From: Collinsella sp.
GTDB lineage: Bacteria > Actinomycetota > Coriobacteriia > Coriobacteriales > Coriobacteriaceae
Direction of reading: 5' to 3'
Assembly: GCA_019425045.1 (NCBI GenBank)
Contig: JAHYYI010000013.1
Location: 1-46,886 of the forward strand
DNA length: 46,886 nt
The notes beneath the pieces were generated by a model. It did not search any database. It was not told the origin of the DNA and saw only the letters and a program-made list of their open reading frames with translations. The translations under genes and the position numbers were made by a program. Positions 42,547 to 46,886 of the stretch are shown in pieces; position 1 is the first letter of the stretch; each line of letters begins with the position of its first letter.

Positions 42547-42598
42547 TAAAACGACGGCCGGCGCGCTTAGGATCCATCCAAAAGCACGCCGGCCGTCG
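42547..42598 (-). terminator. terminator of the YigZ gene, also placed after the redox protein gene
   Basis: CGACGGCCGGCG (42552-42563) pairs with CGCCGGCCGTCG (42587-42598), with one mismatch and four more pairs inside. On the minus strand TTTTACTG follows. It lies between two convergent stop codons, so it may serve both genes. Confidence 0.8.
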
Positions 42599-42601
42599 CC
42601 G

Positions 42602-43240
42602 TTAGAACTCGGCAAATTCGGGAGCGCCGACCTCAATCTCCTCACGCCCCGCCATAAGCTCGCGCATCTTAGCGCAAAACGACTCCTGCTCCCCCGCCTT
42701 AAACACCAAATGAAGTGTCACGGCATCCGCGTACTCGGTATCCGAAACCTTGGCACCGGAATCCTGGGCCAAGCGAAGCACCTGCTCATACTGCGGATAG
42801 GCCACATGCACGTCAACAGGCACGACACTCGTCATCTCGACGATCTGCCCGGCCTCCTGAGCCGCGGCCACCGCCGCTTGCGTCGCCGCAGTATAGGCGC
42901 GAACCAGGCCGCCCGGCCCCAACAGCGTGCCGCCAAAATAGCGCGTCACTACGCAGCAAACATTTTTGAGCTCCGCACCGCGCAACACCTCGAGCGTCGG
43001 CATACCGCTCGTGCGGCTCGGCTCACCATCATCGCTCTGGCGCTCGCGTCCATCGACCAAAATCCACGCGGGAACATTGTGTCGAGCGTCGTAATGACGT
43101 TTGCGAACCATCTCGATAAAGGCATTCGCCTCGTCCTCGGACTCAATATGGACCAGCTGGGCAATAAACCGGCTCTTGCGGTCCACAAACTCGCCCGAAG
43201 CCTCAATATTCGATTGCAGAGTAAAATAGCTGTCCAACAA
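42602..43240 (-). CDS. YigZ/IMPACT-family protein
   Basis: This 212-residue protein is similar to YigZ and the N-terminal part of eukaryotic IMPACT. The signature DDGEPSRTSGMPTLEVL and the segment VTRYFGGTLLGPGGLVRAYT are intact, and a C-terminal ferredoxin-like domain follows. Its molecular role is not settled; family work suggests links to translation control. The start is TTG at 43240, with GAGGGG ~6 nt upstream. It is a single gene between a bidirectional terminator and element B. Confidence 0.85.
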   Translation of the reverse strand: MLDSYFTLQSNIEASGEFVDRKSRFIAQLVHIESEDEANAFIEMVRKRHYDARHNVPAWILVDGRERQSDDGEPSRTSGMPTLEVLRGAELKNVCCVVTRYFGGTLLGPGGLVRAYTAATQAAVAAAQEAGQIVEMTSVVPVDVHVAYPQYEQVLRLAQDSGAKVSDTEYADAVTLHLVFKAGEQESFCAKMRELMAGREEIEVGAPEFAEF

Positions 43241-43336
43241 AGCCCCTCAACAAAATAAAGCGCAGCAACGAACAGCCTCAATAATACGATAACCCTAGTA
43301 AAAAGAATGACAACGCCGATGATTCCGTCAACGAAA

Positions 43337-43447
43337 GCGAGAACCCGTCAGCGCGAGCAAGGTGCCTTGAAAGCCGAGGGCATTGACCTTATGGTCATGC
43401 CCGAAGGCTTGAAAGGCAGATTGCCGCGCTGACGGGTTCGCAGCGTC
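43337..43447. ncRNA. 111-nt structured element, copy B, directly downstream of rnpB
   Basis: The outer stem is GAACCCGTCAGCGCG with CGCGCTGACGGGTTC (15 bp). The second stem is TGCCTT with AAGGCA, then AAGCC with GGCTT. The terminal hairpin is GGGCAT-TGACC-TTAT-GGTCA-TGCCC. All stems differ in sequence from copy A at 7159-7269 but pair fully, while the loops and joints are conserved. It starts only a few bases past the rnpB 3' end (minus strand), so it may be transcribed with rnpB. Confidence 0.75.
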
Positions 43448-43451
43448 AACA

Positions 43452-43820
43452 AAGTGCCGAGTGGGCCGATAAGCCGGGTTCTGTCGTGAACGGTCATTTA
43501 TCTTGTCTGCACGTTACCATGCAGCTCCACGCACGCTACCCGAACGCGGACCGGGCCGGCCCATAGCGTTCCTATTCGCGCTTGCTCCGGATGGGGCTTG
43601 CCAAGCCGCCGTGTTGCCACGACGCTGGTGGTCTCTTACACCACCGTTTCAGCTTTTCCCTTTACGCCTTGCGGCGCAGGTGGGAGTCTTCTTTTCTGCG
43701 GCGCTTTCCGTCGGATCACTCCGCCCGGCCGTTAGCCGGCATCCCGCCCTCTGGAGCCCGGACTTTCCTCACGCGTACTGCAAGCAGCACATCGCGCGAC
43801 CGTCTGGCCCACTCAGCAGT
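43452..43820 (-). ncRNA. rnpB: RNase P RNA
   Basis: This catalytic RNA trims tRNA 5' leaders. The minus strand shows the universal GAGGAAAGTCCGGGCTCC region near the 5' end and the distal GAACCCGGCTTATCGGCCC region near the 3' end. The P1 stem pairs GAGTGGGCC at the 5' end with GGCCCACTC at the 3' end. At ~370 nt the length fits type A RNase P RNA. The -10-like TACACT at 43831-43826 places the start near 43820. Exact ends are estimated to within ~5 nt. Confidence 0.93.
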
Positions 43821-43826
43821 GCAAGA

Positions 43827-44079
43827 GTGTAGCACACCGTTACCGCAGGCAATGGCACAACGCAAACGCTCGACACGATAAACCAAGAACCGCCATGCGC
43901 TACAATGGTCCTGTCGATGGGCAACGTCGTCAGTCGAGACGCGACCGCGCTCCGCACCCCTCCGTCTACTCGGTGTGTTCCCGCCTCCTCCCCGAGGCGG
44001 GATGTCGGCTTTTTTCATGCACCGACAATCCAATAGCCTGTGGACGCCCGGCAGCGTTGCGCATCTCGGCGCCAAATGC
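43827..44079. other. interval between rnpB and rpsA with a possible rightward small RNA
   Basis: No protein gene is supported. On the plus strand a -10-like TACAAT (43901-43906) is followed ~75 nt later by CCCGCCTC-ctcccc-GAGGCGGG (43980-44001) and TTTTTT (44010-44015). This arrangement could make a ~100-nt transcript. The -35 is poor and no known RNA family was recognised. Confidence 0.4.
43980..44015 (+). terminator. rightward terminator-like hairpin
   Basis: A perfect 8-bp stem, CCCGCCTC with GAGGCGGG, is followed by ATGTCGGC and six T. The gap between stem and T-run is longer than ideal. No plus-strand gene precedes it except the possible small RNA. Confidence 0.5.
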
Positions 44080-44113
44080 AAAAAGGGACCCGTCCATTAC
44101 GGACGGATCCCTT
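44080..44113 (-). terminator. intrinsic terminator of rpsA
   Basis: AAGGGA(C)CCGTCC pairs with GGACGG(A)TCCCTT around ATTAC, with TTTTTG following on the minus strand. It lies 25 nt past the rpsA stop codon. Confidence 0.85.
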
Positions 44114-44137
44114 AAAACAAGTGATCGTCAAACCGAA

Positions 44138-45304
44138 TTACTCGGCGTCGGTCTCCTCGTCCTTCTTCTCAGAAGGCAGCGGGGTAACCTCGATCTCGAC
44201 GCCCAGAGTCTCAGCAGCAGACTTCATGGACAGGGAGATACGACGACGGTCGAGGTCGATCTCCATGACCTTGACCTGAACCTTGTCGCCCACGTGGGTG
44301 ACCTGAGAAGGCTGGTCGACGTGCTTGTTGGCCATCTCGGAGATGTGCACCAGGCCCTCGATGCCCTCGCCCAGGTCGACGAAAGCGCCGAACGGGACAA
44401 GCTTGGTCACAGTGCCCTCGACGATAGCGCCGACGGGGTACTTCTTGACCAGTGCGCGCCACGGATCCTCGGTGGTCTGCTTGAGACCCAGGGAGATGCG
44501 CTCGCGGTTGAGGTCAACGTCGAGAACCTCGACCTCGACCTCCTGGCCGACCTTGACAACCTCGGAAGGATGGTTGACGTGGTTCCAGGAGAGCTCGGAG
44601 ATGTGGATGAGGCCGTCGATACCGCCGAGGTCGACGAAGGCGCCGAAGTCGACGATGGAGGAAACGGTGCCCTGGAGACGCATGCCAGACTTGAGCTTGG
44701 ACAGGATCTCGGAGCGCTCGGCCTTACGGGACTCCTCGAGCACGACGCGACGGGAAAGGACAACGTTGTTGCGGTTGCGGTCCATCTCGATGACGCGGGC
44801 CTCGATGCGGGTGCCCATGTAGGAGGTGAGGTCCTTGACGCGACGGAGGTCGACGAGGGAAGCGGGCAGGAAGCCGCGCAGGCCGATGTCGAGGATCAGG
44901 CCGCCCTTGACAACCTCGATAACCTCGCCCTCGACGTTCTCGCCGGAGTTGAACTTCTCCTCGATGCGGTTCCAAGCACGCTCGTACTCGGCACGCTTCT
45001 TGGACAGGACCAGACGACCGTCCTTGTCCTCCTTCTGGAGAACCAGAGCCTCGATGGGATCACCGAGTGCAACGATGTCTGCAGGGTTAGCGTCCTTGCG
45101 GATGGACAGCTCGCGGACCGGGATAACGCCCTCGGACTTGAATCCGATGTCAACGAGCACCTCGTCATGCTCGATCTTAACGACAGTGCCGTTAACGAGA
45201 TCGCCCTCATCAAAGTCGGTAATCGTACCGTCGATGAGGTTGTTCATCTCCTCCTCGTTGACATCGTCAAGAGAGAAAATGGACGAGTTCTGAATCTCAC
45301 TCAA
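44138..45304 (-). CDS. rpsA: 30S ribosomal protein S1
   Basis: This 388-residue RNA-binding protein has four S1 domains, as in actinobacterial and Firmicute S1, instead of six in E. coli. The repeats are seen as GTVVKIEHDEVLVDIGFKSEG, GEVIEVVKGGLILDIGLRG, GTVSSIVDFGAFVDLGGIDG and GTVTKLVPFGAFVDLGEGIEG. An acidic N-terminus and a Glu/Lys-rich tail flank them. The start is TTG at 45304 (TTG-AGT-GAG), with GAAAGGGG ~8 nt upstream. It is a single gene with its own terminator. Confidence 0.94.
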   Translation of the reverse strand: MSEIQNSSIFSLDDVNEEEMNNLIDGTITDFDEGDLVNGTVVKIEHDEVLVDIGFKSEGVIPVRELSIRKDANPADIVALGDPIEALVLQKEDKDGRLVLSKKRAEYERAWNRIEEKFNSGENVEGEVIEVVKGGLILDIGLRGFLPASLVDLRRVKDLTSYMGTRIEARVIEMDRNRNNVVLSRRVVLEESRKAERSEILSKLKSGMRLQGTVSSIVDFGAFVDLGGIDGLIHISELSWNHVNHPSEVVKVGQEVEVEVLDVDLNRERISLGLKQTTEDPWRALVKKYPVGAIVEGTVTKLVPFGAFVDLGEGIEGLVHISEMANKHVDQPSQVTHVGDKVQVKVMEIDLDRRRISLSMKSAAETLGVEIEVTPLPSEKKDEETDAE

Positions 45305-45619
45305 AGGTGGACCCCTTTCGAACTACGGGGCCCCGATTGCTAGGACCTACAGAAGGGTGCGACAAGCACACAACGTTTAGGAACACTCGGGAGCCGACAG
45401 ATACTAATGTGACGCTTATGCAATCACGTTCGTATAGGTTACGGGGAAATGAGTTCGATTTCAAGCGTGAACTGCGATTTTTTACTCGTGTGGAGACTTT
45501 TTCGTAATCTTATGAACACACGTCTCCGCAACTTGACGATAACCAGCCAGGCATTCGGCTTTGGGGTAAAGTATCCGGAGCCAACGATTCTAGATCGATT
45601 TTTCGAGAAAGGTGCCCGC
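45305..45619. other. divergent intergenic region between rpsA and HAD gene, no gene seen
   Basis: AT-rich leader DNA. The rpsA promoter should lie here on the minus strand and the HAD promoter on the plus strand. TTGACG at 45533 is a -35-like hexamer but has no well-spaced -10. In-frame extension of the HAD gene back to 45449 has no ribosome-binding site and no similarity to the family. Confidence 0.4.
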
Positions 45620-46378
45620 GTGCTCAAAGCAGTCGTTTTCGATATGGACGAAACGCTTCTTAGCATCAACCTCAACGCGTTCATCCTTCGCTATTTTAAG
45701 GATGTCTCTTCGATGCTCGCGGATATCGGGCGCCGCAGCCGCGGTGGCACGATGGCACGCCTCGGCACCATCCTGGTCGACCTCAACGCCAATCGCCGCA
45801 GCGGCACGGACAACCGCACCAATCTTGAGTTTTACCAGACCGAGGTCGAGCGCAGGTGTGGCATATGCCTCTCCGACCCCCTCATCTACGAGGCGTTTAC
45901 CTACTACGACCGTGAGATTCTTCCGTACAAGAATGACGACGTCATCAACGCCCATGCCATGCCGGGCGCACACGCCGCACTCCAGGCCGTACAGGACGCA
46001 GGGCTGCGCTGTGCGCTCTTCACCAACCCCAGCTTTCCCCAGGGGGCTATTGAGTGCCGTATGGGCTGGGGCGACCTGGCCGACGCCCCCTTTGAGCTCG
46101 TGACGCACATGGGAAATGCCACCCGCTGCAAGCCCGATGCCACCTATTACCTCGAGCAGCTGCAGGCAATGGGGCTCGAGCCGCACGAGGTCCTTATGGT
46201 AGGCAACGACCCCAAGCGCGATTTCCCCAGCCCCGACTGCGGCATTCAAACCGCCTATGTGGGCCAAGGAAAGCCCGGCCGAGCCACCTGGCGTGGAACC
46301 ATGGAAGACTTCGCCCGCGACTTTAACGCCGTAGTCGAAGCCTTCTACGAGCACCAAATAGCCGACGAACTAAGCTAG
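45620..46378 (+). CDS. HAD-superfamily hydrolase
   Basis: This 252-residue haloacid dehalogenase-fold phosphatase has nucleophile motif I FDMDETLL (D8, D10). Motif II ALFTNPS supplies the threonine, and motif III-IV are the KPDATYY lysine and VGNDPKRDF acidic pair. A helical cap lies between motifs I and II. The substrate is unknown. The GTG start at 45620 was chosen because AGAAAGG precedes it and motif I begins at residue 7, as usual. It is a single gene. Confidence 0.85.
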   Translation: MLKAVVFDMDETLLSINLNAFILRYFKDVSSMLADIGRRSRGGTMARLGTILVDLNANRRSGTDNRTNLEFYQTEVERRCGICLSDPLIYEAFTYYDREILPYKNDDVINAHAMPGAHAALQAVQDAGLRCALFTNPSFPQGAIECRMGWGDLADAPFELVTHMGNATRCKPDATYYLEQLQAMGLEPHEVLMVGNDPKRDFPSPDCGIQTAYVGQGKPGRATWRGTMEDFARDFNAVVEAFYEHQIADELS

Positions 46379-46465
46379 TCCCCAAATCAGGAATGGGGCG
46401 CACATTTGCCCCACGCTTCGTTACGTGGGCAACGGCTTGAGGGCAAGATGCGATGCCCCAGTGTC

Positions 46466-46886
46466 CTAGGCCGTGATCATTTTGACGCGTTCGCCGATTT
46501 TGGCGTCGCGCTTGTCGGAAATAACAGTAAAGCCCTCCAGGTCGAACACCTTTACATTTGAAAACACGTGGAACTTGGAGCTATCGGCGAGTACGTAACT
46601 CGCTTGGGAATTCTGCATCACGATACGTTTTTTGATAGCCTCGGGATAACCTGGCGTCATGATGCCGCGGTCCTCGTCCACCGCGTTGACACCTATAAAC
46701 GCCCGGTCAAAGTACAGCTCGCGCAGCGCGCTCTCAACCATAGGACCGGTGAGCAAGCAGGTAACGGGGTTGAAGTCGCCGCCAATTACCACCACCTTAG
46801 CAGCAAGCTCGCCCGTAAACCGACATGCATAGCCGTTGGTGGTGTAGATAGTCACCGGCTTGTCGACGAGCAGGCTCAGGAGCGCC
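46466..46886 (-). CDS. DeoR-family transcriptional regulator, C-terminal part (cut by window edge)
   Basis: The visible ~139 residues are the sugar-phosphate-sensing DeoR C-terminal domain. VTIYTTNG, then VVVIGGDFNPVTCLLTGP, FIGVNAVDEDRGIMTPGYPEAIKKRIVMQNS and LADSSKF are its hallmarks. The N-terminal helix-turn-helix lies beyond the window edge, so the gene is 5'-truncated here. It runs on the minus strand toward the HAD gene. The regulated pathway cannot be inferred. Confidence 0.85.
   Translation of the reverse strand, partial: ALLSLLVDKPVTIYTTNGYACRFTGELAAKVVVIGGDFNPVTCLLTGPMVESALRELYFDRAFIGVNAVDEDRGIMTPGYPEAIKKRIVMQNSQASYVLADSSKFHVFSNVKVFDLEGFTVISDKRDAKIGERVKMITA

Overview
The window looks like chromosome from a high-GC anaerobic actinobacterium of the Coriobacteriia, most likely Collinsella or a close relative. 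This rests on the protein sequences, base composition, gut-anaerobe gene content and small intergenic palindromes; no 16S gene is present to confirm it. It carries about 35 protein genes, four tRNAs including selenocysteine tRNA, RNase P RNA, and many intergenic palindromic elements. I see no rRNA, transposase, phage, plasmid or cas gene.

Layout. 1-673: array of eleven 16-bp motifs in strictly alternating orientation at a 40-bp pitch, then a possible glp promoter. 674-3951: three-gene redox operon (GlpA-like, GlpB-like, DUF1667). 4433-5521: M24 peptidase. 5762-13821 (minus): folC, valS, clpX, clpP, tig, then tRNA-Leu. 14137-17882 (minus): two-gene molybdenum hydroxylase (FAD subunit; fused 2Fe-2S/Mo subunit). 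18114-19469 (minus): gdhA. 19732-23467 (minus): selC, selB, selA. 23651-24487: formate/nitrite channel. 24604-24950: tRNA-Gly, tRNA-Pro and a tRNA-derived palindromic patch. 25042-26400: brnQ. 26468-29611 (minus): selD-yedF-DUF3343-csd selenium operon, in which selD is itself a selenoprotein read through an in-frame UGA. 29739-35154 (minus): modABC, mogA/moaB-type gene and moeA. 35366-37836 (plus): ClC channel and lipid kinase. 37924-43240: peptidyl-hydrolase-like RF-1 protein, xpt, MFS transporter, metY-type enzyme, small redox protein, YigZ. 43337-44113: structured element, rnpB and a possible small RNA. 44138-46886: rpsA, HAD hydrolase, and a DeoR-type regulator cut by the window edge.

How it fits together. 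A complete selenocysteine system (selA, selB, selC, selD plus accessory selenium-trafficking genes) lies within 10 kb, next to molybdate uptake and cofactor insertion genes, a molybdenum hydroxylase and a formate-type channel. This points to a cell that relies on Mo/Se redox enzymes such as formate dehydrogenase or a molybdenum hydroxylase, though no formate dehydrogenase gene is visible here.

The most unusual content is non-coding: the 11-site alternating array (67-482); two 111-nt elements whose stems all covary (7159-7269, 43337-43447); three ~135-nt elements with a common core but interchangeable terminal stems; and two families of REP-like hairpins, many placed where terminators would be.
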